NCBI GenBank assembly: GCA_031385325.1
Contig: JANNBJ010000156.1
Location: forward strand, 1 to 36,316
Source of the DNA: SYFY01 sp031385325
GTDB taxonomy: Bacteria > Pseudomonadota > Gammaproteobacteria > Pseudomonadales > Azotimanducaceae
Direction of reading: 5' to 3'
DNA length: 36,316 nucleotides
The position numbers were made by a program, and so were the translations under genes. The notes beneath the pieces are model-generated. The model worked only from the letters and a program-made list of their open reading frames with translations. It did no database searches and was not told the origin of the DNA. Positions 12,313 to 20,647 of this stretch are shown here, in pieces (position 1 is the first letter of the stretch; the number at the start of each line of letters is the position of its first letter).

Positions 12313-13668
12313 ATGCAGGATTCAGCACGCGATGTCAGCTTCTCGAAGGTACTCAAACGCCGAGAAGTACTGACACTCTCGTTTGGCGCGATGATCGGCT
12401 GGAGCTGGGTGCTGATGACTGCGGTCTGGGTGCAAAACGCCGGCTCCGTGGGCACGCTTGTCGCCTTTGCTGTGGGTGGTCTGGCCATCTCCCTGGTGGG
12501 CCTCACATACAGTGAACTCGCGGCGGCGATGCCACTGGCCGGTGGTGAGCATGTGTATACGGAGCGTGCACTGGGTCGATCGTGGTCCTTTGTCTGTACC
12601 TGGGCCTTGCTTGGGGCCTACGTGATCGTCTGCCTGTTCGAAGCGGTGGCGTTGCCAACAGCCCTGGAATACGTACTACCGCAGATCCGCATTCATACGC
12701 TCTGGAATGTCCTGGGTGCGGACGTTGATCTGGGCTTCGTGATCATCGGCGCGGTTTCCGCAGGTCTCATGACGTGGATCAACGTGCGTGGCATCCGCAC
12801 GGTTGCCTTGTTTCAGACCACCGCGACCGCGGTGATCATCATCTCTGGTCTGGTACTGGTCACCGGCAGCTTTGTTTTCGGCCACATCGAAAATGCACAG
12901 CCCTGGATCGCTGCGCCTGTCACCGGAATCCTCACTGTGCTGATCATGGTGCCGGCAATGCTGGTTGGCTTCGATGTGATTCCGCAATCTGCAGAAGAGA
13001 TCGATCTACCCCCCGCACTGATTGGAAAATTGCTGGTGATTTCCGTGCTGGCTGCCGTGCTTTGGTACGTGCTCATCTCGTTTGCTGTGGCGATGGCACT
13101 CGACGATGCCGCATTGGCCGGGGCAAAAATGGCCACTGCCGATGCTGCCACCGCCGTGTGGGGTCATCCGTGGGCCGGCACGTTACTGATCCTGGGCGGC
13201 ATCTGCGGAATCATCACCAGCTGGAATGCCTTCATCGTCGGTGGCAGTCGTGTGCTCTTCGCGCTGGCTGAATCCGGACAGGTTCCCATCATCTTCGCCC
13301 GTCTGCATCCACACTATCGGACACCCTACGTTGGCGTCATCGTGATTGGCGTACTGTCGATGATCGCGCCACTGTTTGGCCGCACCGTGCTGGTCTGGCT
13401 CATCGATGCCAGCAGTTTCGGAGTGATGTTGGCCTTCTTGTTTGTCGCGATTTCTTTTGTTGCGCTGCGACGCAATGAGCCGGACATGCCACGACCGTTT
13501 CGTGTCAGCCACCCGCGGCTCGTCGGTTGGGGCGCGGTGGTGATGTCGACGTTATTGCTGCTCGCCTTCCTGCCAGGCAGCCCATCGGCACTGCTTTGGC
13601 CCTATGAGTGGGGTGTCATCCTGGCCTGGGCCGCGATCGGCGTGATTTTCTACCTGCGAAAAGCCTGA
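12313..13668 (+). CDS. APC-family amino acid permease
   Basis: A 451-residue inner-membrane transporter of the amino acid-polyamine-organocation superfamily, with about twelve hydrophobic helices. The TM1 signature (TLSFGAMIGWSWV) and the TM2/TM3 region (YSELAAAMPLAGGEHVYTERALG) are typical, as is the TM8 stretch GGICGIITSWNAFIVGGSR. The ATG at 12313 is preferred over a TTG at 12256 because it starts shortly before the conserved cytoplasmic segment. No strong ribosome binding site is seen. The substrate is unknown; members move amino acids or polyamines. It ends 14 bases before the convergent radical SAM gene. Confidence 0.9.
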   Translation: MQDSARDVSFSKVLKRREVLTLSFGAMIGWSWVLMTAVWVQNAGSVGTLVAFAVGGLAISLVGLTYSELAAAMPLAGGEHVYTERALGRSWSFVCTWALLGAYVIVCLFEAVALPTALEYVLPQIRIHTLWNVLGADVDLGFVIIGAVSAGLMTWINVRGIRTVALFQTTATAVIIISGLVLVTGSFVFGHIENAQPWIAAPVTGILTVLIMVPAMLVGFDVIPQSAEEIDLPPALIGKLLVISVLAAVLWYVLISFAVAMALDDAALAGAKMATADAATAVWGHPWAGTLLILGGICGIITSWNAFIVGGSRVLFALAESGQVPIIFARLHPHYRTPYVGVIVIGVLSMIAPLFGRTVLVWLIDASSFGVMLAFLFVAISFVALRRNEPDMPRPFRVSHPRLVGWGAVVMSTLLLLAFLPGSPSALLWPYEWGVILAWAAIGVIFYLRKA

Positions 13669-13682
13669 CCGAAACAGCTCAA

Positions 13683-14744
13683 TCAGAACAGCGAGGATTG
13701 GCGAAAGGGTGGTCTGAACAGATCGGTCCGCAGCAGGGTTGACCGGTTTCCATCGAGGCCATGTTTGCGTATCGCAATGTCGAATCGTTTGAGCAGCAGT
13801 TCGGCGATAGGCCCTTCACCTCGCATGCGTTGGCCGAACCCCGACTTGTACAACTCACCTCCGCGCGTGCTGCGAATCGCATTCAGGACACGATCCTTCA
13901 GATCCGGGTAGTGAGTATCGAGCCACTCGCTGAACAACACTTTTACTTCGAGCGGTAGTCGCAACAGGATGTACCCAGCGCTGACGGCACCTGCCTGGGC
14001 TGCTGCCGCAACGATGTCTTCCATTTCGCTGTCATTCACAAACGGAATCACCGGCGCGACCATCACGCCTGTCGGCACACCCGCCGCCGATAACGCCTTG
14101 ATGACGCGCAACCGGGCCTCGCCTGACGCTGTTCGCGGTTCAAGCCTGGTTTTCAGCTCTCGACGCAGGGTGGTGATCGATACATACACCTTGGCGAGCC
14201 CCTGTTGTCCAAGCGCCGACCACAGATCCAGATCCCGCAGCACACCCTGGCTCTTCGTAACCAGACTCACGGGATGACGACATTCAAGCAGCACTTCGAG
14301 AATTTCGCGCGTGACACGACGTTCACGCTCAATGGGTTGATAGGGATCCGTATTGGTACCGAGCGCGATGGGTGCAACCTGGTACGCCCGCTTGCACAAC
14401 TCTCCTTCAAGGTGGGCACGAACATCGGTTTTGTAGAACAGCTTCGTCTCGAAATCCAGACCCGGCGAAAGATCGAGGTAGGCATGTGTCGGGCGGGCAA
14501 AACAGTAGATGCAGCCGTGTTCACAGCCTTTGTAGGGATTGATGGAGCGATCAAATGGTAAATCCGGAGAGACATTGCGGGTGATCAAGGTCCTGGTCCG
14601 ATCCGGCAGGACAGTGGTGACGAGCGCGGGTGAATCCACGTCAGGATCAACTCCCCAGCCATCATCGATTGCCCCGGACTGCCGCGCGACATATCGACTG
14701 CCCACATTCGATACGGCGCCGCGGCCGGTCATTGTTTTCGTCAC
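13683..14744 (-). CDS. PA0069-family radical SAM protein
   Basis: A 353-residue protein related to spore photoproduct lyase-like radical SAM enzymes (PA0069 / Rv2578c type). The 4Fe-4S cluster motif is C74-x3-C78-x2-C81 in KGCEHGCIYCFA. Upstream, NPYKGC and downstream RPTHAYL are hallmarks of this family. The start is a GTG at 14744; an ATG lies four codons later at 14732. Physiological function is not established for the family. A good sigma70-type promoter lies just upstream (14779-14808), so it is probably a single-gene transcript. Confidence 0.9.
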   Translation of the reverse strand: MTKTMTGRGAVSNVGSRYVARQSGAIDDGWGVDPDVDSPALVTTVLPDRTRTLITRNVSPDLPFDRSINPYKGCEHGCIYCFARPTHAYLDLSPGLDFETKLFYKTDVRAHLEGELCKRAYQVAPIALGTNTDPYQPIERERRVTREILEVLLECRHPVSLVTKSQGVLRDLDLWSALGQQGLAKVYVSITTLRRELKTRLEPRTASGEARLRVIKALSAAGVPTGVMVAPVIPFVNDSEMEDIVAAAAQAGAVSAGYILLRLPLEVKVLFSEWLDTHYPDLKDRVLNAIRSTRGGELYKSGFGQRMRGEGPIAELLLKRFDIAIRKHGLDGNRSTLLRTDLFRPPFRQSSLF

Positions 14745-14778
14745 TGTGTTTGCCTGCCCGGAAAAATACGGCGCATCG

Positions 14779-14808
14779 AGTATAGGCTGTATAAAAACAC
14801 AGTATCAA
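14779..14808 (-). promoter_or_regulatory. Sigma70-type promoter for the radical SAM gene
   Basis: Read on the minus strand, TTGATA (14808-14803) and TATACT (14784-14779) are separated by 18 bases. Transcription would begin near 14772, giving a leader of about 28 bases before the GTG at 14744. This is the best promoter match seen in the window. Confidence 0.65.
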
Positions 14809-14895
14809 GAGCGGACATCCGTTCCTGCGTTACTGCCGGCAAACCAGTTGCAGACGACCGGTCCACGAGTCTGATTCACGGCTCTGATTCGCGGC

Positions 14896-14917
14896 AAAAG
14901 TGCTGGACGCACTTTTT
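14896..14917. terminator. Hairpin with T-tract in a divergent intergenic region
   Basis: AAAAGTGC (14896-14903) and GCACTTTT (14909-14916) form a perfect 8-base stem around the loop TGGAC, followed by another T. The shape is that of a small intrinsic terminator readable on both strands. No annotated gene ends here: it lies between the divergent starts of the radical SAM gene and the lipoprotein gene, so it may end a short untranslated transcript or be fortuitous. Confidence 0.4.
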
Positions 14918-14978
14918 GATCCTGCTGTTAGACTAGCCAACTTGTCGTGCCCGTTCGGGCCAACCTAAACAGGCGATC

Positions 14979-15743
14979 ATGATCTCGTTCCGACACATGC
15001 TTTCATTGGCAGTGCTCTTGCTGCTGCAAGCCTGCACCTTACTGAGTCAGGGTCAGAGTACCCAGATCGAAACCCGCATCCAGCAGTTGCGTACGGAAGT
15101 TGCGCAGATGAAGAGTGAATTCGAGCGCACCCGTGAAACGCTGCAAGCACGCAACGCTGAAACCGAACAGGGAGACGGCATGCTGGCCGCTCGACTCGAC
15201 ACCGTGCAGGCAACCCTTGAAACGCTGCCCTCCCGTATCGATGTGAAGTGTCCTGCACCCGCACCGGTAGAAACCAAACCCGTGTGCAAGGAACCTCCTG
15301 CGCCAAAAGCAGAGGCTACCCAAGGCAAGAGCGTGGTTGGAGAGAAGGAGCGAATACGGCTCGATCCACCCGGCAAGCTCTTCGTGGCCCGCATGGACAC
15401 CGGCGCGACCTCCAGCTCTCTGCACGCCCAGAACATCGTTCAGTTCGAGCGCGATGGCGCCAACTGGGTGCGATTCGATTTGCAGGCGGAAGAAGGAATC
15501 GAGAAGGTCGAAGCACCCATCGTGCGTTATGCCAGAGTGGTGCAGCAGGCCGATCCACAGGGTTCACGACGACCGGTAGTGTCGCTGCGCATACAGCTGG
15601 GCGAAATCGACGAGTCGGTTGAGTTCACGCTTGCTGATCGGTCACATCTGGAAACTGAAGTCCTGTTAGGACGCGGCTTTCTGACCGACCTTGCAATCGT
15701 CGACGTCTCGCGCAAGTTCATCCAGCCTTCTCCAAAAAAGTAA
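14979..15743 (+). CDS. Lipoprotein with RimK-associated DTGA protease-like domain
   Basis: A 254-residue predicted lipoprotein. The signal peptide ends with the lipobox L-Q-A-C19, and the next residue (T) favours outer-membrane sorting. Residues 25-85 look like a coiled coil. The C-terminal domain (about 118-250) belongs to the family annotated as putative ATP-dependent zinc protease, often found beside RimK-like ligases. It has the retropepsin-like motif D140-T-G-A143 followed by SSSLHA. Known versions are cytosolic or periplasmic, and peptidase activity is not demonstrated here. It opens a three-gene operon, 15 bases before the 7TM protein gene. The start has only a weak AGG. Confidence 0.85.
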   Translation: MISFRHMLSLAVLLLLQACTLLSQGQSTQIETRIQQLRTEVAQMKSEFERTRETLQARNAETEQGDGMLAARLDTVQATLETLPSRIDVKCPAPAPVETKPVCKEPPAPKAEATQGKSVVGEKERIRLDPPGKLFVARMDTGATSSSLHAQNIVQFERDGANWVRFDLQAEEGIEKVEAPIVRYARVVQQADPQGSRRPVVSLRIQLGEIDESVEFTLADRSHLETEVLLGRGFLTDLAIVDVSRKFIQPSPKK

Positions 15744-15758
15744 CCGCAGCACTTCACC

Positions 15759-17273
15759 ATGGCACATCGCGGTCCGTTCCTGTTTCTCATCGTGCTGCTG
15801 GTGATCGCTGGTATCGGCACAGCCATCTATCGGCACAACACGTTTGCCATCCCGTTCACGCCGGACGAAGAGCAACTGGTCTGGCAGGTTGAAGCGCGTG
15901 TGCAGTTCACGGCCAACGGCGAGCCAACCAACGTTTATCTGGCTCTGCCGCCCGACCAGTCCGGCTTTCGTATCGTTGATGCTTCACGCGCATCGTCCGG
16001 GTTTGGTTACGCGCCGGGCGTCAGAGGTGGGCAACTGCAGGCTCACTGGAGCAAGCGCGAAGTCACTGGCGACCAGAGTCTGTTTTACAAGCTGGAAGTC
16101 GTTGCTGACCAGAACTACGCCGTGCCCTCCACGCCGCCAACTATTCGCAGCATTCCTTCATGGCGGGAGCCCTATGGCACCGCCGCCCGGCAATTACTCG
16201 CGACAGCGTTGCCCTTGTCCGCTGGTGGTGTATCGCTTGCCGAGCAACTCTCTCAACTGATGAGCCCGGCACGTGGTGATCAGAACGCAAGTTTGCTGTT
16301 AGGCGAATTCAGCGCACCCGAGTTATTGCAAAACCTGCTGCTCACCGCTGACGTTCCAGCTCGCACCGTGCAGGTCCTGAATCTCGAAGATGGCCGCAGA
16401 AGACAGGATCTGACCACCTACGTCCAGGTCTACGAGGACAAAGAATGGCAGCTCTTTGATGCCCAGAACGGTCGTGTTCACGACCCCAGCAACCTGCTGC
16501 TGTGGCTGACCGATGCGCCTTCGGTACTCGACATTCTCGGTGGGCGCAACAGCCGCGTTTCATTTTCGATGATCAGTGCAGTGCGTCCTGCACTCGCTGT
16601 ATCACAGGAACAGTACGGCGATTTCGGCTTCTCGTTGTACAGCCTGCCGATTGCAGAACAGGGTGTATTCAAACTGATCATGTTGATGCCGATCGGCGCC
16701 CTGGTCGTGGTCTTCATGCGGATCATCGTCGGATTCAAGACATCAGGAACATTCATGCCGGTGCTGATCGCACTGGCGTTTCTGCAAACTGAATTGCTTC
16801 CCGGACTAACCAGCTTCCTGCTGGTGGTTGGTGTTGGTCTCATGATTCGATATTACCTCTCGAATCTGAACCTGCTCCTGGTCGCACGCATCGCCGTGCT
16901 GGTACTCATTGTCATCGGCATCATCACCACGTTCAGCGTCCTGTCATACCGGCTTGGGTTGATTGAAGGGCTTAACATGACATTCTTCCCGATGATCATT
17001 CTGGCCTGGACCATCGAGCGCATGTCGATCACCTGGGAAGAAAACGGTCCCAACGAAGTTCTGGTTCAGGTTGGTGGCAGCTTGCTGGTGGCAACCATAG
17101 CCTATCTCGCCATGAGCACCGCGGTAGTCAGTCACCTCGCTTTCAATTTCCCTGAACTGCACATGGTGCTGTTGGCGGTCATACTGGCACTGGGTCGTTA
17201 CACCGGGTATCGATTGCTCGAGCTGCGTCGTTTTGCTGCCTTCAAGTCGGCCACCTCCGAGAGCACGCCCTGA
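15759..17273 (+). CDS. Inactive transglutaminase-fold protein with seven C-terminal membrane helices
   Basis: A 504-residue inner-membrane protein. TM1 is at about residues 7-25. A periplasmic region of about 270 residues contains the transglutaminase-like fold described as inactive in this family; no convincing Cys-His-Asp triad is visible, and the segment DVPARTVQVL is where an active enzyme would carry part of it. Seven hydrophobic helices follow from about residue 300 to 490. It lies between the lipoprotein gene and the RimK-like ligase gene and overlaps the latter by one base (TGATG). The family accompanies such ligases in many proteobacteria; its biochemical role is not known. Confidence 0.87.
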   Translation: MAHRGPFLFLIVLLVIAGIGTAIYRHNTFAIPFTPDEEQLVWQVEARVQFTANGEPTNVYLALPPDQSGFRIVDASRASSGFGYAPGVRGGQLQAHWSKREVTGDQSLFYKLEVVADQNYAVPSTPPTIRSIPSWREPYGTAARQLLATALPLSAGGVSLAEQLSQLMSPARGDQNASLLLGEFSAPELLQNLLLTADVPARTVQVLNLEDGRRRQDLTTYVQVYEDKEWQLFDAQNGRVHDPSNLLLWLTDAPSVLDILGGRNSRVSFSMISAVRPALAVSQEQYGDFGFSLYSLPIAEQGVFKLIMLMPIGALVVVFMRIIVGFKTSGTFMPVLIALAFLQTELLPGLTSFLLVVGVGLMIRYYLSNLNLLLVARIAVLVLIVIGIITTFSVLSYRLGLIEGLNMTFFPMIILAWTIERMSITWEENGPNEVLVQVGGSLLVATIAYLAMSTAVVSHLAFNFPELHMVLLAVILALGRYTGYRLLELRRFAAFKSATSESTP

Positions 17274-18244
17274 TGGGCTTGAAGAACTGGTTGTCGGGTT
17301 GGGCACCACCGAGTTATCTGCAGGACAACGGCATACTCGGGATGAACCGCCGCAACGGCGACTATATCTCCCGCTACAACAGCCGCAGCCGCTATCCGCT
17401 GGTCGATAACAAGCTGCTGACCAAGGAAATAGTCGAAAAGGCGAAGATCGCCGCGCCCAAACTCATTGACGTTGTGCGCGCGCAGTACGAGATCGAACAC
17501 ATCGCCCCGCGCGTTGAAAACCTGCAGCAGTTTGTCGTGAAGCCCGCCAACGGATCCGGTGGCAAAGGCATCCTGGTCATCACGGCGCGGGACGGGGACC
17601 TGTTTGTGAAAAGCAGCGGCGTGCGCATCACGCTTGCCAGCATCGAACGCCACATGACGAATATTCTGAGTGGCTTGCACTCCCTTGGCGGCAAACCGGA
17701 TGTCGCCATCATCGAGACTCTGGTTCTGGTCAGCCAGTATTTCGCCAACTACTCCTACGAAGGGGTTCCGGATATCCGGATCATCGTGTTCAAGGGTTAT
17801 CCCGTCATGGGCATGCTTCGGTTGGCCACCCATCAATCCGACGGCAAGGCCAACCTGCATCAGGGAGCGGTCGGCGTTGGCCTGGATCTGTCGACCGGCA
17901 AGGCGACCATGGCAGTGCAACACAACAAACGTGTCACCCATCATCCGGATACCGGTCGTCTGCTCGAAGAGATCGAGGTCGGCAACTGGAAACAACTGCT
18001 GCATCTGGCTGCCAAGTGTTATGAGGTGACCCGTCTGGGTTATCTGGGTTGCGATATCGTGATCGATGAAACACGAGGCCCACTGATTCTGGAGCTCAAC
18101 GCGCGCCCGGGTCTGGCTGTGCAGATCGCCAATGGCGTCGGCTTGTTGCCGCGGCTTCGACTGATCGAGACACTGGATGACTTTCCGGTGTCGGTCGAAG
18201 AACGAGTAGAATTTTCAATGCACCACTTTGCAACCAACCGCTAG
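17273..18244 (+). CDS. Alpha-L-glutamate ligase-like ATP-grasp protein (RimK-related)
   Basis: A 323-residue cytosolic ATP-grasp ligase of the RimK-related group. The nucleotide-binding motif VVKPANGSGGKGILVI lies near residues 84-99, and metal-binding residues are in DIVIDE and ILELNARPGLAVQIAN near the C-terminus. These enzymes join an amino acid, often glutamate, to a carboxyl group of a peptide or protein. The ATG overlaps the stop of the 7TM gene, so the three proteins are probably made together. With a lipoprotein protease-like partner and a membrane partner, the ligase may modify an envelope-directed substrate, but that is inference. Confidence 0.88.
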   Translation: MGLKNWLSGWAPPSYLQDNGILGMNRRNGDYISRYNSRSRYPLVDNKLLTKEIVEKAKIAAPKLIDVVRAQYEIEHIAPRVENLQQFVVKPANGSGGKGILVITARDGDLFVKSSGVRITLASIERHMTNILSGLHSLGGKPDVAIIETLVLVSQYFANYSYEGVPDIRIIVFKGYPVMGMLRLATHQSDGKANLHQGAVGVGLDLSTGKATMAVQHNKRVTHHPDTGRLLEEIEVGNWKQLLHLAAKCYEVTRLGYLGCDIVIDETRGPLILELNARPGLAVQIANGVGLLPRLRLIETLDDFPVSVEERVEFSMHHFATNR

Positions 18245-18296
18245 CCCGAGCGCGCCGTTCGCTTTGGCCGGCAATGAATCCTGACTGGAGAAACCG

Positions 18297-18599
18297 ATGA
18301 TCGTCGTCAACGCCACGTTCGAAACTACTGCCGCCGCGATTGCCGCAATGAAGCCGGCCATACTGGCCATGCAGACTGCCAGCCGCGCCGAAAAAGGCTG
18401 CGAAGACTATACCTTCAGCGTCGAACTGGAGAATCCGAACGTCATGCGTATCACCGAGCGATGGGAGAGCATGGCTATCCTGCAGGCCCACTTCCAGACG
18501 CCGCACATGGCAACGTTTCGTGCGGCCATGGCTGCCAACCCGCCGAAGGGGGTAGTCGCGCATTTTTACGAAGCCAAAGAAGTGGCGATGCCGACCTGA
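18297..18599 (+). CDS. ABM-domain monooxygenase-like protein (YgiN-like)
   Basis: A 100-residue protein of the antibiotic biosynthesis monooxygenase (ABM) superfamily, a dimeric ferredoxin-like fold. Family signs are the C-E-D-Y-x-F-S block near residues 38-45, ITERWES at 55-61 and the phenylalanine/histidine pattern AHFQTPHMATF. Relatives include quinol monooxygenases and polyketide tailoring enzymes; many have no known substrate. GGAG lies seven bases before the ATG. It follows the RimK-like ligase gene after 52 bases on the same strand and may be co-transcribed. Confidence 0.8.
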   Translation: MIVVNATFETTAAAIAAMKPAILAMQTASRAEKGCEDYTFSVELENPNVMRITERWESMAILQAHFQTPHMATFRAAMAANPPKGVVAHFYEAKEVAMPT

Positions 18600-18655
18600 G
18601 CAAACCACACTGATCCGGCGGCAAATGCGCAAGTTGCATGTGCTGCCAACGCGCT

Positions 18656-19747
18656 TCAGGTTTCAAGAAACCATCGCATGATCTCGCCGTTCATTTCGGT
18701 GGGATAGGTATGCGATAGATCGCCTACCTCTTCATACCGCACTCGAGCCCCGGCCGCTTGCAGCGCCTGCGCAGCCATCTGCGCCATACCGACATCGAAC
18801 ATCCAGTCGAGCACCCCATGGGTCACAAATACCGGCAGCCCGCTGATCCGGGTCTGGCTGGTCATCGCAAGCAACATGGGATGAAAGGAGGCTGCTATCG
18901 GAGCAAGGTGAGTGAAGGGCGAATTCTCGAGCAAACCCGAGACATAACTGAACGTGCCGCCATCGGACATGCCCGTCAACAACAGACGATCTTCCCGCAC
19001 CGTTACACGTTCTCGCACAAAGGCCAGCATCCGCAGCAGGTTATCCGTATCGACGTCTGGCCCCATCAACGACCAGGTGCGATCAATCGATGTCGGTGAG
19101 ATGAGGACCGCGCCGTGGGTACGTGCTTCGCGCAGCCAGGTCCACAGGAACGCTCGACCATGACCACTGCCACCATGCATGGCAACGATCACGGGCATCG
19201 GCGTATCCGGGGTGGCGTACTCCGGGATGTAGAGTGAGAAGCCGCCCCGCTCCAACACCCCGTTCGCGGCGTGCAGAACGCCGCTATCAAATCCCATCGG
19301 CCGCTCACCATCGAACTGCGCCAGCAGCTGTCGATTATCCCGATGCTCCTCGCTGAGGAAAAACGCACTCACCGGCGGCAGCATGTCCGCCAGCGGATAG
19401 AGTGTTTCCAGGGCTCGACTCTGATATCGCAAGGCGCCATAAGCGGCGAGTATCGGATTGCTGTGCGCGGGGGCATCGGCGAACCCGTCCAACCCCTTCA
19501 GCACATTGTTGGATGTTTCAGCCAGAGCGCCAGAAAAGTTGCGCAGGTGTTCAGGAATCCGAAGTGTCTTGAAGTGGTTGAACGCCTGATTCAGCGGTTC
19601 CCGGTATGGCTCAACTGCCGCCACGATATCATTGAGATCGGGGGGGTGCAGATGACGGCCAGCGCGCGCCAGCACATCGAGCGCCGTCATCAACGGTGAC
19701 AACAATCCGACAACACCTTCAAACAGGCGCTCTTGTTCCGCGTCCAT
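18656..19747 (-). CDS. Alpha/beta hydrolase (phospholipase/carboxylesterase type)
   Basis: A 363-residue hydrolase. The N-terminal ~160 residues are helical and not part of the catalytic fold. The alpha/beta-hydrolase domain follows, with oxyanion segment VAMHGGSGHG, nucleophile S261 in GMSDGG, a candidate aspartate in GVLDWMFD and catalytic H346 in SHTYP. Such proteins resemble phospholipase/carboxylesterases and PHB-depolymerase-like esterases; the substrate is unknown. The ATG at 19747 is preferred over one at 19780 because GAGGG lies seven bases upstream. It is divergent from norQ across about 90 bases. Confidence 0.82.
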   Translation of the reverse strand: MDAEQERLFEGVVGLLSPLMTALDVLARAGRHLHPPDLNDIVAAVEPYREPLNQAFNHFKTLRIPEHLRNFSGALAETSNNVLKGLDGFADAPAHSNPILAAYGALRYQSRALETLYPLADMLPPVSAFFLSEEHRDNRQLLAQFDGERPMGFDSGVLHAANGVLERGGFSLYIPEYATPDTPMPVIVAMHGGSGHGRAFLWTWLREARTHGAVLISPTSIDRTWSLMGPDVDTDNLLRMLAFVRERVTVREDRLLLTGMSDGGTFSYVSGLLENSPFTHLAPIAASFHPMLLAMTSQTRISGLPVFVTHGVLDWMFDVGMAQMAAQALQAAGARVRYEEVGDLSHTYPTEMNGEIMRWFLET

Positions 19748-19837
19748 CGGAGTTCCCTCGGGAGTTTCGGGTGGGAGCATACACGCCCGCTTTGGTATGC
19801 TCGAACGCTTTGCTCATACGTCTGGAGAATGTCGCCG

Positions 19838-20647
19838 ATGAAATCGCTGCCGGAACCCTATTATTTGCCTGTCGGCGATGAAATCGAAGTCTTCGAGGCG
19901 GCTTTCAACGCGCGCTTGCCGGTGCTGATGAAAGGGCCCACGGGATGCGGCAAAACCCGTTTCGTCGAACACATGGCCTGGCGCCTGCAACAATCCGGCA
20001 AGCTGACAGCAGATCCTGCGCTGCTGACCATTTCCTGCCATGAAGATCTCACCGCCACCGACCTGGTCGGCCGGTATCTGCTCAAAGGCGATGAAACGGT
20101 TTGGCAGGATGGTCCTCTGACCCGTTCGGTTCGCACTGGCGCCATCTGTTATCTCGATGAAGTAGTCGAAGCACGCAAGGACACCACGGTCCTGATCCAC
20201 TCGTTGTCCGACCACCGACGCCTGCTGCCCATCGACAAGACCGGCGAACTGGTCACGGCGCATCCGGACTTCCTGCTCGTCATGTCATACAACCCGGGCT
20301 ATCAGTCTGTACTCAAGGATCTGAAACCCAGTACCCGGCAGCGATTCGTCAGCATTGAATTCGACTATCCGGCGTTTGCACAGGAGGCGGAAATCATCGC
20401 GCATGAAAGCACCATCGATCAGGAGATGGCGGGTCGACTGGCTACCATCGCCGAGCGAGTGCGCAATCTGCGCGATCATGGTTTCGAAGAAGGCGTCAGC
20501 ACACGCCTGCTGATCTACACCGGTCAACTCATCAGCCAGGGCATCACACCACGACGCGCAGGAGAGCTTGCCATCACCACAGCCATCAGCGATGACCGAA
20601 TCGTTCAGGATGCGGTGCGCGACATCATCGACGTCATACTGCCGTGA
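19838..20647 (+). CDS. norQ: CbbQ/NirQ/NorQ-type AAA+ ATPase
   Basis: A 269-residue MoxR-class AAA+ ATPase. Walker A is G33-P-T-G-C-G-K-T40, Walker B is ICYLDEV near residues 102-108, and the C-terminal CbbQ-type region follows. The opening PEPYYLPVGDEIEVFEAA is characteristic of the family. These ATPases work with a VWA partner to activate metalloenzymes such as NO reductase or Rubisco. The in-frame ATG at 19829 lies only one base after GGAG, so the ATG at 19838 is preferred. It overlaps norD by four bases (GTGA). No norCB, cbbLS or gas-vesicle genes are present, so the client is unknown and the gene symbol is by family only. Confidence 0.82.
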   Translation: MKSLPEPYYLPVGDEIEVFEAAFNARLPVLMKGPTGCGKTRFVEHMAWRLQQSGKLTADPALLTISCHEDLTATDLVGRYLLKGDETVWQDGPLTRSVRTGAICYLDEVVEARKDTTVLIHSLSDHRRLLPIDKTGELVTAHPDFLLVMSYNPGYQSVLKDLKPSTRQRFVSIEFDYPAFAQEAEIIAHESTIDQEMAGRLATIAERVRNLRDHGFEEGVSTRLLIYTGQLISQGITPRRAGELAITTAISDDRIVQDAVRDIIDVILP

